DNA from: Janibacter endophyticus
GTDB lineage: Bacteria > Actinomycetota > Actinomycetes > Actinomycetales > Dermatophilaceae
Direction of reading: 5' to 3'
Assembly (NCBI RefSeq): GCF_016888335.1
Contig: NZ_JAFEJG010000004.1
Coordinates: 1,364,001 to 1,428,000 of the forward strand
Length of the DNA stretch: 64,000 nt
The translations under genes were made by a program, and so were the position numbers. Positions 27,967 through 38,817 of the stretch are shown here, in pieces; positions within the stretch are counted from its first letter, which is position 1, and every line of letters starts with the position of its first letter. The notes under the pieces are model-generated. The model was not told where the DNA came from. It saw only the letters and a list, made by a program, of their open reading frames with translations, and did no database searches.

Positions 27967-28968
27967 TCAGGCTGCCGGCAGCGCGCGCTGTGCCCGCCGG
28001 ACCGCGACCGTACGGATGATGACGTCGCGCACCCACTCCGGGTCGTTCATCACCTGCTTCCAGGTGAAGCGCAGGACGAGCCAGTCGTCGGCGACGAGGC
28101 GGGTGTACCGGATGCAGTCGCGCTCCAGCTGCTCCGGCTCGGAGTGGAACTCGACCGAGTCCGCCTCGAGCACGATCCGGAGCTCTTCGTCGGCGAGGTC
28201 CACCCGACCCACGAAACCTGCGGGGTCATCGATCCGTACCTGGGTCTGCACCGCGAGGGTGGGGACCCCGAGCGCGATCCACCGCAGCACCGACTCGAAG
28301 GGGTTGTCGGACGACCCGTCGGCCAGGCGGATGCTCTCCTCTGCCCTGCGTCGGAACCTCGGGGCCAGCCCCGCGCACGCGAGGAGCATCTCGTCACGGG
28401 TCACCATCCCCTCGCGCAGAGCGGAGTCCAGGACGCAGAGCGCCTCGTCCGGGGGCAGGGTCGCGGCGCAGTCGACAGCGGTCCGCACACGGTCGGTCAC
28501 CCAGCCGTCGACGACATCTCCCCGCGGGATCGCGCGCCAGTGCATCTCATACCGCTGCTGTCTCGTCGCGGTGACCTTGCGCCCCCGGGGGACGACGACC
28601 TGCGGCCGCCTCGGCACCCACTTGCAGCGCCAGCCCCATCGGGCGGCCGCGCTGAGCAGGACCGAGGTTCCGCTCAGCTCGTGGGCGGCCCGACGGGACC
28701 GCTCCGCGGTGACCTTGAGGGCTTCGTCCCAGCGGGGCGCGCCGACGTCGACGGAGGGCAGCGCATATCGACCACGCGAGAGGCGGACCAGGCGTCCCTG
28801 CGCGAGAGCGGCACGCAAGGACGCCTCGGTGACCTCGCGGAGGATCTCGCTCCGCGTGGCCACCCCACCCTGCTGCGTGAGCACGTCCTCGACCAGCACG
28901 TGACCCAGCCTGCCGACATTGCTCGATGCCGGGATGTCGTCATCCACAGGCACTGCAACGACGACCAT
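27967..28968 (-). CDS. DUF559 (Vsr-like) endonuclease-domain protein with AbiEi-type N-terminal winged helix
   Basis: 333 aa. N-terminal winged helix (about 22-70; HVLVEDVLTQQGGVATRSEILREVTEASLRAALAQGRLVRLSRGRYAL) as in AbiEi-type regulators. The central part is helical (about 75-235). A C-terminal DUF559/Vsr-like nuclease of the PD-(D/E)xK class follows (about 255-325): FVGRVDLADEELRIVLEADSVEFH, ERDCIRYTRLVADDWLVLRFTWKQV. Proteins of this architecture are multi-copy in many actinobacteria, and their role is not established. ATG 28968-28966 lies inside the right repeat and has no ribosome site; GTG 28953 is an alternative. The gene sits alone between the two palindromes, between unrelated housekeeping genes. 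Confidence 0.85.
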   Translation of the reverse strand: MVVVAVPVDDDIPASSNVGRLGHVLVEDVLTQQGGVATRSEILREVTEASLRAALAQGRLVRLSRGRYALPSVDVGAPRWDEALKVTAERSRRAAHELSGTSVLLSAAARWGWRCKWVPRRPQVVVPRGRKVTATRQQRYEMHWRAIPRGDVVDGWVTDRVRTAVDCAATLPPDEALCVLDSALREGMVTRDEMLLACAGLAPRFRRRAEESIRLADGSSDNPFESVLRWIALGVPTLAVQTQVRIDDPAGFVGRVDLADEELRIVLEADSVEFHSEPEQLERDCIRYTRLVADDWLVLRFTWKQVMNDPEWVRDVIIRTVAVRRAQRALPAA

Positions 28969-29055
28969 TGCCGGCCTACGCGTGCGCGGCGGCCCTCTGG
29001 GTAGGGACAGCAGCCGGGATCGAGATGCGCAACGGTCGTTGTACCCGCGGGTCAC
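28954..29055. repeat. Right palindromic repeat of the DUF559 unit
   Basis: The inner arm at 28954-28974 shares the 15-mer ACGACGACCATTGCC exactly with the left outer arm and contains the gene's ATG (minus strand). The outer arm at 29029-29055 is the inverted copy of the left outer arm (25 of 27 identical). Between the arms are 54 bp with no gene. gatC transcription starts about 50 bp further on. Confidence 0.65.
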
Positions 29056-29109
29056 CTGAGGCATCGGGGGTGGGGCGAGGACGGTGCGGGGGTCCGTAGA
29101 CTGGCGGGC

Positions 29110-29406
29110 ATGCCTGACCTCAGCCGCGACGACGTCGCCCACCTCGCCTCGCTGGCCCGGATCGAGCTGGAGCCCGAGGAGCTCGACCGCCTCGTCGGCG
29201 AGCTCGACGTCGTGCTCACCTCGGTGGCCCGGGTCCAGCAGGCGCCGACCGACGGCGTCGAGCCGATGAGCCACCCGCTCCCGCTCGTCAACGTCACCCG
29301 GCCCGACGAGGTCCGTCCCTCCCTCACCCCCGAGCAGGCGCTCGCCGGCGCCCCGCTCGCCGAGGAGCAGCGCTTCTCGGTCCCGCGCATCCTCGACGAG
29401 GAGTGA
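29110..29406 (+). CDS. gatC: Asp/Glu-tRNA amidotransferase subunit C
   Basis: 98 aa, full length. GatC wraps around GatA and GatB and stabilises the complex that makes Gln-tRNA(Gln) and/or Asn-tRNA(Asn) by transamidation. The start [40 protein letters not shown] and the end PLAEEQRFSVPRILDEE are typical. The ATG is 7 bp after TAGACT (29097-29102), so a leaderless mRNA is likely. First gene of a gatC-gatA-gatB operon. Confidence 0.95.
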   Translation: MPDLSRDDVAHLASLARIELEPEELDRLVGELDVVLTSVARVQQAPTDGVEPMSHPLPLVNVTRPDEVRPSLTPEQALAGAPLAEEQRFSVPRILDEE

Positions 29407-29478
29407 CCGACGGGGGACCGTGACGGACCCCCTTCGCCCTGCCGACCCAGCCACGCCCCCTTCGACGAAGGACCCGAC

Positions 29479-30993
29479 TTGACCGACATCACCCGCCTCC
29501 CCGCGGCGGACCTCGCCGCCGCGCTCGCCTCCGGCGACCTCTCGGCCGCCGACGCCACCCAGGCGCACCTCGACCGGATCGCCGAGGTCGACGAGGGCGT
29601 CCACGCCTACCTCCACGTCGCGGGGGAGTCCGCGCTTGCCACCGCCCGTGAGGTCGACGGCCGTCGGGCCCAGGGCGAGCAGCTGCACCGCCTCGCCGGC
29701 GTGCCGATCGCCGTCAAGGACGTCATGACGACGACCGGGATGCCGACGACGTGCGGCAGCCGGATGCTCGAGGGCTGGGTGCCGCCGTATGACGCCACCG
29801 TCGTGAGCAAGCTCAAGGCCGCGGGCATGCCGATCCTCGGCAAGACCAACATGGACGAGTTCGCGATGGGCTCCTCCACCGAGCACTCCGCCTACGGCGT
29901 GACCCGCAACCCGTGGGACCTCGACCGGACCCCCGGCGGCTCCGGTGGTGGCTCGAGCGCGGTCGTCGCCTCCTTCCAGGCGCCGCTCGCGATCGGCAGC
30001 GACACCGGCGGCTCGATCCGTCAGCCCGCGGCCGTCACCGGCAGCGTCGGCGCCAAGCCGACCTACGGCGGGGTCTCGCGCTACGGGCTCGTTGCCCTCG
30101 CGTCCTCGCTCGACCAGGCCGGCCCGTGCGGGCGGACCGTCCTCGACACCGCCCTGCTCCACGAGGTCATGGCCGGGCACGACCCGATGGACTCGACCTC
30201 CATCGACGCTCCTGTGCCCGGAGTCGTCGCCGCCGCCGAGCGCGCCGACGTGTCCGGCATGAAGATCGGCATCATCAAGGAGCTCACGGGTGAGGGCTTC
30301 CAGGCCGGCGTCCAGGCCCGTTTCGACGAGGCCGTCCAGCACCTCATCGACGCCGGTGCCGACGTCGTCGAGGTGTCCTGCCCGAGCTTCGAGTACGCCC
30401 TCGCCGCCTACTACCTCATCCTCCCGAGCGAGGCGAGCAGCAACCTCGCGAAGTTCGACGCCATGCGCTACGGCCGGCGCGTCGGGCCGAAGGGGGTCGA
30501 CGCGCCCTCCGCGGAGCAGGTCATGGCGGCCAGCCGTGACGCCGGCTTCGGCGACGAGGTGAAGCGCCGGATCATCCTCGGCACCTACGCCCTCTCGTCG
30601 GGCTACTACGACGCGTACTACGGCAGCGCCCAGAAGGTGCGTCGCCTCATCGCCGACGACTTCGCCGCGGCTTTCGGCCAGGCGGACGTCCTCATCAGCC
30701 CGACCGCGCCGACGACCGCCTTCCGCTTCGGCGAGAAGACCGACGACCCGATGGCGATGTACCTCAACGACATCGCGACCATCCCTGCGAACCTCGCCGG
30801 CATCCCCGGCATGTCCCTCCCGAGCGGTCTCGCCGACGAGGACGGGCTGCCCGCCGGCTTCCAGATCCTCGCGCCGGCGATGGCCGACGACCGCCTCTAC
30901 TCCGTCGGGGCCGCGCTCGAGCAGCGCCTCGTCACCGCCTGGGGCGGCCACCTCCTCGACCGCCTGCCCGCCCTGCAGACCAAGGGAGCCTGA
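29479..30993 (+). CDS. gatA: Asp/Glu-tRNA amidotransferase subunit A
   Basis: 504 aa. It is the amidase that releases ammonia from glutamine or asparagine for the GatB reaction. The Ser-cisSer-Lys triad is visible: Lys in [12 protein letters not shown] (about 79), cis-Ser and nucleophile Ser in [14 protein letters not shown] and [17 protein letters not shown] (about 155-185). The start is an unusual TTG (29479-29481): AAGGA lies 7 bp upstream and similarity begins at [14 protein letters not shown], with no ATG or GTG suitably placed. 72 bp after gatC and 3 bp before gatB. Confidence 0.95.
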   Translation: MTDITRLPAADLAAALASGDLSAADATQAHLDRIAEVDEGVHAYLHVAGESALATAREVDGRRAQGEQLHRLAGVPIAVKDVMTTTGMPTTCGSRMLEGWVPPYDATVVSKLKAAGMPILGKTNMDEFAMGSSTEHSAYGVTRNPWDLDRTPGGSGGGSSAVVASFQAPLAIGSDTGGSIRQPAAVTGSVGAKPTYGGVSRYGLVALASSLDQAGPCGRTVLDTALLHEVMAGHDPMDSTSIDAPVPGVVAAAERADVSGMKIGIIKELTGEGFQAGVQARFDEAVQHLIDAGADVVEVSCPSFEYALAAYYLILPSEASSNLAKFDAMRYGRRVGPKGVDAPSAEQVMAASRDAGFGDEVKRRIILGTYALSSGYYDAYYGSAQKVRRLIADDFAAAFGQADVLISPTAPTTAFRFGEKTDDPMAMYLNDIATIPANLAGIPGMSLPSGLADEDGLPAGFQILAPAMADDRLYSVGAALEQRLVTAWGGHLLDRLPALQTKGA

Positions 30994-30996
30994 CCC

Positions 30997-32562
30997 ATGA
31001 GCACCACGACCGACGAGGTCCTCGGCTACGACGAGGCGCTCGCCTCCTTCGACCCCGTCATGGGGCTCGAGGTGCACGTCGAGCTCGGCACCGCGACGAA
31101 GATGTTCTGCGGCTGCGCGACGACGTTCGGCGCCGAGCCCAACACCCAGGTGTGCCCGGTGTGCCTCGGCCTGCCCGGCGCCCTGCCCGTCGTCAACGCG
31201 ACGGGTGTCGAGTCGGCGATCCGGATCGGGCTGGCGCTCAACTGCGAGATTGCCGACTGGTGCCGCTTCGCCCGGAAGAACTACTTCTACCCGGACATGC
31301 CGAAGAACTTCCAGACCTCGCAGTACGACGAGCCGATCGCCTTCGACGGCTACCTCGACGTCGAGATCCCGGCGGCGGGCGGCGAGGGCACCGAGATCTA
31401 CCGGGTCGAGATCGAGCGCGCGCACATGGAGGAGGACACCGGCAAGAGCCTGCACATCGGCGGGTCGACCGGCCGCATCCACGGCGCCGAGTTCTCCCTC
31501 GTCGACTACAACCGGGCGGGCATCCCCCTCATCGAGATCGTCACCAAGCCGCTCGTCGGTGCCGGCGAGCGCGCCCCCGAGGTCGCCAAGGCCTACGTCT
31601 CCGCGCTGCGTGACCTGCTCCGGGCGCTCGACGTCTCCGACGTCAAGATGGAGCAGGGCTCGATGCGCTGCGACGTCAACCTCTCGCTGCGCCCCAAGGC
31701 CGGCGACGGCCCGCGCAGCGCCGAGCAGCTCGCGGTCCCGATGGGGACCCGGACCGAGACGAAGAACGTCAACAGCCTGCGCAGCGTCGAGGGTGCGGTC
31801 CGCTACGAGATCTGCCGGCACGCCGCGGTGCTCTCCGGCGGGGGCTCGATCCTCCAGGAGACCCGCCACTGGCACGAGGACACCTCGATGACGACGAGCG
31901 GCCGGGCCAAGTCCGACGCCGAGGACTACCGCTACTTCCCCGAGCCCGACCTCGTCCCCGTCGCGCCGAGCCGCGAGTGGGTCGAGGAGCTGCGGGCCAC
32001 CCTGCCCGAGCCACCGGCCGAGCGCCGCAAGCGTCTCCAGGGCGACTGGGGCTACAGCGACCTCGAGATGCGTGACGTCCTCAACGCCGGTGCGGTCGAG
32101 CTCATCGAGGAGACGGTCGCGGCGGGCGCGACGCCGCAGGCTGCCCGGAAGTGGTGGCTCGGCGAGCCGTCGCGCCGGGCCAACACCGAGGGCGTCGACC
32201 TCGTGACCTACGCGGGTCAGGTCGGGCTCACCCCGGCCCATGTCGCCGAGCTCGACTCGATGGTCACCGCCGGTCGCCTCAACGACAAGCTGGCCCGTCA
32301 GGTCCTCGAGGGCGTCCTCGAGGGCGAAGGGGGGCCCACCCAGGTCGCCGACGCGCGCGGCCTCCAGCTCGTCCAGGACGACGGTGCCCTCGAGGCGGCC
32401 GTCGACAACGTGATCGCCGCGAACCCCGACATCGCCGACAAGATCCGCGACGGCAAGGTCCAGGCCGTCGGCGCCCTCATCGGTCAGGTGATGAAGGAGA
32501 TGCGCGGCCAGGGCGACGCCGGCAAGGCGCGCGAGCTCATCCTCGGCAAGCTGACGAGCTGA
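30997..32562 (+). CDS. gatB: Asp/Glu-tRNA amidotransferase subunit B
   Basis: 521 aa. It phosphorylates the misacylated Glu- or Asp-tRNA and transfers ammonia. Clear features are [20 protein letters not shown], the zinc cysteines CGC and [13 protein letters not shown] (about 35-60), the family signature [20 protein letters not shown]-like stretch (here [18 protein letters not shown]), [11 protein letters not shown] and the C-terminal YqeY/tail domain ([24 protein letters not shown]). Its stop overlaps the ATG of the next gene (ATGA), so the dehydrogenase downstream is read with the gat operon. Confidence 0.96.
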   Translation: MSTTTDEVLGYDEALASFDPVMGLEVHVELGTATKMFCGCATTFGAEPNTQVCPVCLGLPGALPVVNATGVESAIRIGLALNCEIADWCRFARKNYFYPDMPKNFQTSQYDEPIAFDGYLDVEIPAAGGEGTEIYRVEIERAHMEEDTGKSLHIGGSTGRIHGAEFSLVDYNRAGIPLIEIVTKPLVGAGERAPEVAKAYVSALRDLLRALDVSDVKMEQGSMRCDVNLSLRPKAGDGPRSAEQLAVPMGTRTETKNVNSLRSVEGAVRYEICRHAAVLSGGGSILQETRHWHEDTSMTTSGRAKSDAEDYRYFPEPDLVPVAPSREWVEELRATLPEPPAERRKRLQGDWGYSDLEMRDVLNAGAVELIEETVAAGATPQAARKWWLGEPSRRANTEGVDLVTYAGQVGLTPAHVAELDSMVTAGRLNDKLARQVLEGVLEGEGGPTQVADARGLQLVQDDGALEAAVDNVIAANPDIADKIRDGKVQAVGALIGQVMKEMRGQGDAGKARELILGKLTS

Positions 32563-33482
32563 TGGCGCTCGTCGCGTCCTTCCCCGACGAGCAGTGGCTC
32601 GACGCGGTCGGCCCGGTCGACGGGGTGACCTCGGTCGTCTGGGCCCCGGAGGGCCCGGTGCCGGAGGAGGACGTCGACGTCTACGTCGCGCCGTACATGG
32701 GTGGCCCCGACCAGGTCGCGGTCGTCGCCGAGAAGCCCTCCGTGCGTCTCGTCCAGCTGCTGTCCGCGGGGTACCACAACGTCGTGCCGGTGCTGCCGGA
32801 GGGCGTCGCGCTGGCCAACGCCGCCGGGGTGCATGACGACTCGACCGCCGAGCTTGCCGTCGGCCTGGCGCTGGCGTCGTTGCGCGGCATCGACGACGCC
32901 GCCCGGGACATGACGAAGGGGGAGTGGCCGGGTCGTCGCGTCCGCCGCTCGCTCGCAGACAGCCGGGTCCTGGTCGTCGGCTACGGATCGATCGGCCGGG
33001 CCATCGCGCGCCGGCTCGGCTCCTTCGAGGTGTCGCTCACCGCGGTGGCCTCCCGGGCGCGCGGCGGCGACGACCTCGTCGAGCGCGTCCACGGCATCGA
33101 CGAGCTGCCCGGGCTGCTGCCGGACCACGACGTCGTCGTGCTCGTCGTGCCGCTCACCGACGACACCCGGCACCTCGTCGACGACGACTTCCTCTCGGCC
33201 CTGGCCGACGGGTCACTCGTCGTCAACGTCGCCCGCGGCCCGGTCGTCGACACCGACGCGATGCTGCGGCACGCGGGGCGGCTCTCCTTCGCCCTCGACG
33301 TCACCGACCCCGAGCCGCTGCCGGCCGACCACCCGCTGTGGTCCGCCCCGGGTGTCCTCGTCACCCCGCACGTCGGTGGGGTGACGACCGCCTTCCGTCC
33401 GCGTGCGGTGCGGCTGCTGCGCCGTCAGCTGGAGGCGCTCGTGGGCGGGGGCGACCCGCTTAACGTGGTCCATCCGGCCTGA
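32562..33482 (+). CDS. D-isomer specific 2-hydroxyacid dehydrogenase family protein
   Basis: 306 aa. NAD(P)-binding motif VLVVGYGSIGRAIARRLGSFE (about 137-157), the catalytic arginine region VVNVARGPVVDTDAML (about 222-237), Asp/Glu in LDVTDPEPLPADHPLWSAPGVLVTPHVGG and the catalytic His in TPHVGG (about 268). These enzymes reduce 2-oxo acids; the shorter length and divergent N-terminus do not match SerA, so phosphoglycerate dehydrogenase is unlikely. It overlaps gatB by one base and is closed by a strong hairpin. Confidence 0.87.
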   Translation: MALVASFPDEQWLDAVGPVDGVTSVVWAPEGPVPEEDVDVYVAPYMGGPDQVAVVAEKPSVRLVQLLSAGYHNVVPVLPEGVALANAAGVHDDSTAELAVGLALASLRGIDDAARDMTKGEWPGRRVRRSLADSRVLVVGYGSIGRAIARRLGSFEVSLTAVASRARGGDDLVERVHGIDELPGLLPDHDVVVLVVPLTDDTRHLVDDDFLSALADGSLVVNVARGPVVDTDAMLRHAGRLSFALDVTDPEPLPADHPLWSAPGVLVTPHVGGVTTAFRPRAVRLLRRQLEALVGGGDPLNVVHPA

Positions 33483-33501
33483 CGTCCGCCGCGCACGGTA
33501 C

Positions 33502-33540
33502 GACGAAAGGGGGTGGACCGGACGGTCCACCCCCTTCGTC
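33502..33540. terminator. Bidirectional terminator between convergent genes
   Basis: A 17 bp stem with one bulged A; the right arm 33524-33540 is GGTCCACCCCCTTCGTC and the loop is GGAC. It contains a CCCCTTCG octamer and lies between the dehydrogenase gene and the convergent DUF937 gene. Confidence 0.75.
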
Positions 33541-33556
33541 CTCGTCCTCGAAGGGG

Positions 33557-34225
33557 TCAGCGGCGGCCGCCCCCGAGGAGCCCGCCGAGGAGGTCGGTGA
33601 GGATCGAGCCGGTGCTTGGCATCCCACCCTGCTGCTGCGTCGGGGCGCCGCCCGCGGCGCCGCCGAGGATCGACCCGAGGATGTCGCCGAGGCCGCCACC
33701 GGTGGGACCGGCCGCCGGCCCGGCACCGGTGTCGGCCGGCGGGTTGGTGCCCGGGAGGACGCCGCCCTCGCGCCCGCCCTGGCCGCCTCCCGCGGATCCG
33801 GGGAAGCTCGCGCCGCCGCCACCTTGCTGCAGCTTGCCCATGAGGTAGGACAGGACGATCGGGGCGAGGATCGGCAGGAGCTTCTTGACGAGGGCCGAGC
33901 CCGCGCCGCCGCCGCCGGCCGCGCCGAGGCGGTTGACGACCTCGTCCTCGTTCGGGCCGAAGATGTGGTGCGTGATGGCCTCGCCGTCACGGGTGTCGAC
34001 CGCGTTCAGGTCGATGCCGCCCTCGACGAGCGAGGGGTCGTGCTGCTGGAGCGCCTCGAGGAGCGAGGCTTCGCCGGCCGGGTTGGCCGCGTTGGCCTGG
34101 AGCCCGCCGAAGAGGGCGGGGAGCGCGGCCCGGGCCGCGGCGTCGACGGAGGCAGGGTCCTCGCCGAGCTGAGCCGCGATGGCGTCGGTGGGGAGCTGCT
34201 GGAGCAGGCGGTCGATGTCAGACAT
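33557..34225 (-). CDS. DUF937 domain-containing protein
   Basis: 222 aa. The DUF937 region (about 1-130: MSDIDRLLQQLPTDAIAAQLGEDPASVDAAARAALPALFGGLQANA, then HHIFGPNEDEVVNRLG and LVKKLLPILAPIVLSYLMGKL) resembles YidB-type proteins. The rest is a Gly/Pro-rich low-complexity tail ending in repeated GGLGDILGSILGGA / TDLLGGLLGGG units. No enzymatic residues are known. AGGAGAGATG-like purines precede the ATG (34225-34223). It is divergent from sixA (174 bp apart). Confidence 0.8.
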   Translation of the reverse strand: MSDIDRLLQQLPTDAIAAQLGEDPASVDAAARAALPALFGGLQANAANPAGEASLLEALQQHDPSLVEGGIDLNAVDTRDGEAITHHIFGPNEDEVVNRLGAAGGGGAGSALVKKLLPILAPIVLSYLMGKLQQGGGGASFPGSAGGGQGGREGGVLPGTNPPADTGAGPAAGPTGGGLGDILGSILGGAAGGAPTQQQGGMPSTGSILTDLLGGLLGGGRR

Positions 34226-34399
34226 ACATCTCTCCTCGGTGAGGTCCGGGCGGGCCCGGGTGCGGGGCAGCGGGGTGCGCTGCCGTTGCTCGCCGACGCT
34301 ACCCGCCGGGCCGGCCGTGCGGGGGTTGCGGCCACGGTCGTGGTCTGGTCGTCGGTGGTTCTCTGGCGCAGACGGCCCCCGTAGCGCGAGACTGGGGTC

Positions 34400-34921
34400 A
34401 TGACCCGTGCAGCGGAGCCGAGGACGATCGTGCTGGTGCGTCATGCGGAGGCGGTGTCCTCCCCGCCGGGCGAGGCAGATCACGGACGCGCGCTCACGGC
34501 GCAGGGCCAGCAGGCCGCGGAGGAGTTCGGTCGCTGGCTGCACGACCAGGGCATGGGCTGCGACGAGGTCATCACCTCCACGGCGCTGCGGGCCCGGCAG
34601 ACCGTCGAGGGGCTTGCCTGCGGTGGCTGCTCGGAGGCCGAGATCCAGGTGGAGGAGAAGCTGTACAACGGACGCGAGTCCGACGTCCTCCAGGTCCTGC
34701 GCGAGGCGACGAGCGACGCCGACATCGTCCTCGTCGTCGGTCACGCCCCGTCGGTCCCGGCGGCCGCGAGCCTGCTTGCCGACGGCGAGGGCGACGAGGC
34801 GGCCCACGAGCAGCTCTGCCAGGGCTTCCCGCCCGGCGCCGCGGCCGTCCTGCGCTACCAGGGGCACTGGTCCGACCTCGACTTCGGCCAGGCGACCCTC
34901 GTCGGCTTCCGCGCCCCCTGA
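34400..34921 (+). CDS. SixA-like phosphohistidine phosphatase (histidine phosphatase superfamily)
   Basis: 173 aa. The catalytic RHG-type motif is LVRHAEAVSS (Arg14, His15), the second arginine lies in TALRARQTVEGL and the second histidine in VLVVGHAPSVPA (about 118). Size and layout match SixA, which removes phosphate from histidines of phosphorelay proteins, but the actinobacterial versions are not well characterised. The ATG is 6 bp after GAGACT (34388-34393), possibly leaderless. It stands between DUF937 (divergent) and the ilvB leader. Confidence 0.83.
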   Translation: MTRAAEPRTIVLVRHAEAVSSPPGEADHGRALTAQGQQAAEEFGRWLHDQGMGCDEVITSTALRARQTVEGLACGGCSEAEIQVEEKLYNGRESDVLQVLREATSDADIVLVVGHAPSVPAAASLLADGEGDEAAHEQLCQGFPPGAAAVLRYQGHWSDLDFGQATLVGFRAP

Positions 34922-35020
34922 CCGGTCCTGGTGTTGGGGTTGGGTAGACCGCGTCCCGCATCGTGGACGGGGTTGTCTCAATTATTGACACGGTGGCGGC
35001 GTGAGGGCGAGAGTTGCCGC

Positions 35021-35059
35021 ATGGCCCTCATCGTTGTAGTTCCCCGGCGCGCTGCCTGA
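35021..35059 (+). CDS. ilvB leader peptide (MALIVVVPRRAA)
   Basis: Twelve codons: M-A-L-I-V-V-V-P-R-R-A-A-stop. Five of codons 3-7 are Leu, Ile, Val, Val, Val, the end products controlled by acetohydroxyacid synthase. A purine-rich site (GAGGGCGAGAG, 35003-35013) lies about 7 bp upstream. The peptide resembles leader peptides described upstream of ilvB in corynebacteria and streptomycetes. The stop codon falls inside the first hairpin of the attenuator that follows. TTGACA at 34985-34990, in the only AT-rich patch nearby, may be the -35 box. Confidence 0.8.
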   Translation: MALIVVVPRRAA

Positions 35060-35121
35060 GCGAGACGCTCACCAGCAGCGCGCGCCCTTCACGTCCTGAC
35101 CCCGGGACTGGAGGGCTTTTT
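35047..35121 (+). promoter_or_regulatory. Transcription attenuator of the ilvBNC operon
   Basis: Hairpin 1 (35047-35083) pairs GCGCGCTGC with GCAGCGCGC and contains an inner TGAGCG/CGCTCA stem. Hairpin 2 (35084-35116) pairs GCCCTTCA-C-GTCC with GGAC-TGGAGGGC and is followed by TTTTT (35117-35121): a genuine intrinsic terminator, rare in such GC-rich DNA. An alternative partner for the terminator's left arm is GTGAGGGCG (35001-35009), which overlaps the leader ribosome site. Ribosome stalling at the Leu-Ile-Val codons would be expected to change the fold and allow read-through. Confidence 0.8.
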
Positions 35122-35171
35122 CATGGGGCGGATGATGGACCGACCGAGTCGGACGAGAAGTGGAGTCAGTC

Positions 35172-37052
35172 GTGAGCGACACCGTGAGCGAGCAGTCGAC
35201 CGCGGGGCGCGCGGCGCCGAGCCCGGCCAGCATGGCCCGGCAGGCGCAGGCCAGCGCGCCCCCTGCGACCGTGACAGGGGCGCAGAGCCTCGTCCTCTCG
35301 CTCGAGTCGGTCGGCGCCGAGGTCGTCTTCGGCATCCCGGGCGGCGCGATCCTGCCCGCCTACGACCCGCTCATGGACTCCGTCAAGGTCCGCCACATCC
35401 TCGTGCGCCACGAGCAGGGCGCCGGCCACGCGGCCGAGGGCTACGCCAGCGCCACCGGCAAGGTCGGCGTCTGCATGGCCACCTCCGGCCCGGGTGCGAC
35501 GAACCTCGTCACCGCGATCGCCGACGCGCACATGGACTCGGTCCCCATGGTGGCCATCACCGGCCAGGTCGCCTCGGCCGCCATCGGCACGGACGCCTTC
35601 CAGGAGGCGGACATCCGCGGCATCACCATGCCGATCACCAAGCACAACTACCTCGTCACCGACCCCGCCGAGATCCCGCGCGTCATCGCCGAGGCCTTCC
35701 ACATCGCGAGCACCGGCCGGCCCGGCCCCGTGCTCGTCGACATCTCCAAGGACGCGCTGCAGGCCAAGACGACCTTCGCCTGGCCGCCGCGCATCGACCT
35801 GCCCGGCTACCACCCGGTGACCAAGCCGCACGCCAAGCAGATCCGCGAGGCGGCCAAGCTCATGGCCAAGAGCCGCCAGCCGGTCCTCTACGTCGGCGGC
35901 GGCGTCATCCGGGCCGGCGCGTACGCGGAGCTCAAGGCCCTCGCCGAGACGACCGGCATCCCCGTCGTGACCACGCTCATGGCCCGCGGCGCCTTCCCCG
36001 ACGAGCACCCGCTCCACCTCGGCATGCCCGGCATGCACGGCTCCGTGGCCGCCGTCACCGCCCTCCAGCGCAGCGACCTCATCATCGCCCTCGGTGCCCG
36101 CTTCGACGACCGTGTCACCGGCCAGCTGAGCTCCTTCGCCCCGGACGCCAAGGTCATCCACGCCGACATCGACCCCGCGGAGATCTCCAAGAACCGCGTC
36201 GCCGACGTGCCGATCGTCGGTGACGCCAAGGCGATCATCGCCGAGCTCACCGCGGCCGTGAGCGCCCCCGACGCGCGCCGCGGCGACTACTCCGCCTGGG
36301 TGACCCGCACGCAGGGCTGGGCGCAGAGCTACCCCGTCGGCTACACCCCGAGCGAGGACCCCGAGGCGCTCGCTCCTCAGTACGTCCTCGAGAAGCTCGG
36401 CGAGATCGCCGGCCCCGAGGCGATCTACGCCGCCGGTGTCGGGCAGCACCAGATGTGGGCCGCCCAGTTCATCGGCTACCAGCGCCCGAACGCGTGGCTC
36501 AACTCCGGCGGTGCCGGGACGATGGGCTACTCGGTGCCGGCCGCCATGGGCGCCAAGGTCGGCGAGCCCGACCGTGTCGTGTGGGCGATCGACGGCGACG
36601 GCTGCTTCCAGATGACCAACCAGGAGCTCGCGACCTGCGTCATCAACGACATCCCGATCAAGGTCGCGATCATCAACAACTCCAGCCTCGGCATGGTCCG
36701 CCAGTGGCAGTCGCTCTTCTACAACGAGCGTTACTCCAACACCGACCTGCACACCTCCGTCGGTCGCCGGATCCCCGACTTCGTCAAGCTCGCCGACGCC
36801 TACGGCTGCGTCGGCCTGCGCTGCGAGCGACCCGAGGACGTCGAGGCGACGATCCGCCAGGCCATGGAGATCAACGACCGCCCGGTCGTCGTCGACTTCG
36901 TCGTCGAGCGCGACGCCATGGTGTGGCCGATGGTCCCCGCCGGCGTGAGCAACGACGCCATCCAGATCGCCCGCGACGCGGCCCCCGAGTGGGACCGCGA
37001 GGAGTCCGAGGCGATCGAGCAGGACCTCGACGCGGACCACGACGGGAAGTGA
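35172..37052 (+). CDS. ilvB: Acetolactate (acetohydroxyacid) synthase large subunit
   Basis: 626 aa. ThDP- and FAD-dependent; condenses pyruvate with pyruvate or 2-oxobutyrate, the first common step to Val, Leu and Ile. After a Ser/Ala-rich leader come [16 protein letters not shown] and [34 protein letters not shown] (catalytic Glu). The FAD region is central, and the C-terminal ThDP motif is [15 protein letters not shown]...INNSSLG (about 475-510). GTG 35172 is preferred because GGAG lies 6 bp upstream; GTG 35160 in the same frame is an alternative. Controlled by the attenuator just upstream; ilvN begins 10 bp after the stop. Confidence 0.95.
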   Translation: MSDTVSEQSTAGRAAPSPASMARQAQASAPPATVTGAQSLVLSLESVGAEVVFGIPGGAILPAYDPLMDSVKVRHILVRHEQGAGHAAEGYASATGKVGVCMATSGPGATNLVTAIADAHMDSVPMVAITGQVASAAIGTDAFQEADIRGITMPITKHNYLVTDPAEIPRVIAEAFHIASTGRPGPVLVDISKDALQAKTTFAWPPRIDLPGYHPVTKPHAKQIREAAKLMAKSRQPVLYVGGGVIRAGAYAELKALAETTGIPVVTTLMARGAFPDEHPLHLGMPGMHGSVAAVTALQRSDLIIALGARFDDRVTGQLSSFAPDAKVIHADIDPAEISKNRVADVPIVGDAKAIIAELTAAVSAPDARRGDYSAWVTRTQGWAQSYPVGYTPSEDPEALAPQYVLEKLGEIAGPEAIYAAGVGQHQMWAAQFIGYQRPNAWLNSGGAGTMGYSVPAAMGAKVGEPDRVVWAIDGDGCFQMTNQELATCVINDIPIKVAIINNSSLGMVRQWQSLFYNERYSNTDLHTSVGRRIPDFVKLADAYGCVGLRCERPEDVEATIRQAMEINDRPVVVDFVVERDAMVWPMVPAGVSNDAIQIARDAAPEWDREESEAIEQDLDADHDGK

Positions 37053-37062
37053 CAGGACAGTC

Positions 37063-38695
<1,633 letters not shown>

Positions 38696-38697
38696 CC

Positions 38698-38760
38698 CTT
38701 TATCGGGTTATCCGATAAAGGTGCGCCTCACCCGGGAAATGTTCCCGGGTGAGGCGCACC
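38698..38760. terminator. Double hairpin after ilvC; member of a dispersed repeat
   Basis: CTTTATCGG-N5-CCGATAAAG (38698-38720) is the exact reverse-oriented copy of the hairpin at 3741. It overlaps by one base a perfect 19 bp stem with an ATG loop (38720-38738 with 38742-38760) whose left arm begins GGTGCGCCTCACCCGGGAA. The same GTGCGCCTCACCCGGGAA also follows the first hairpin at 3764. Confidence 0.8.
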
Positions 38761-38817
38761 CTTGTCTGGCGAAGGGGGGACGGGTCGCGCTCCCGTCGCG
38801 CCGCCTACGCTGACCCG

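Larger units (their letters stand above)
27855..29055. mobile_element. Putative palindrome-bounded unit carrying a DUF559 nuclease gene
   Basis: The outer ends 27855-27881 and 29029-29055 are inverted copies of each other over 27 bp with two mismatches (both ends begin GTGACCCGCGGGTAC when read inward). Each end is itself a palindrome: an inner, opposite-facing partial copy occurs at 27939-27963 and at 28954-28974. Between the inner copies sits only the DUF559 gene. No transposase, integrase or clear target duplication is seen, although CTGAG occurs just outside both ends (27843-27847; 29056-29060). That it moves, or moved, as a unit is inference. Confidence 0.55.

Noticed and set aside
28969-32241. 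Minus-strand open frame continuous with the DUF559 gene through gatC, gatA and most of gatB
   Set aside because: Low-complexity shadow of the gat genes; the DUF559 protein is complete from 28968.
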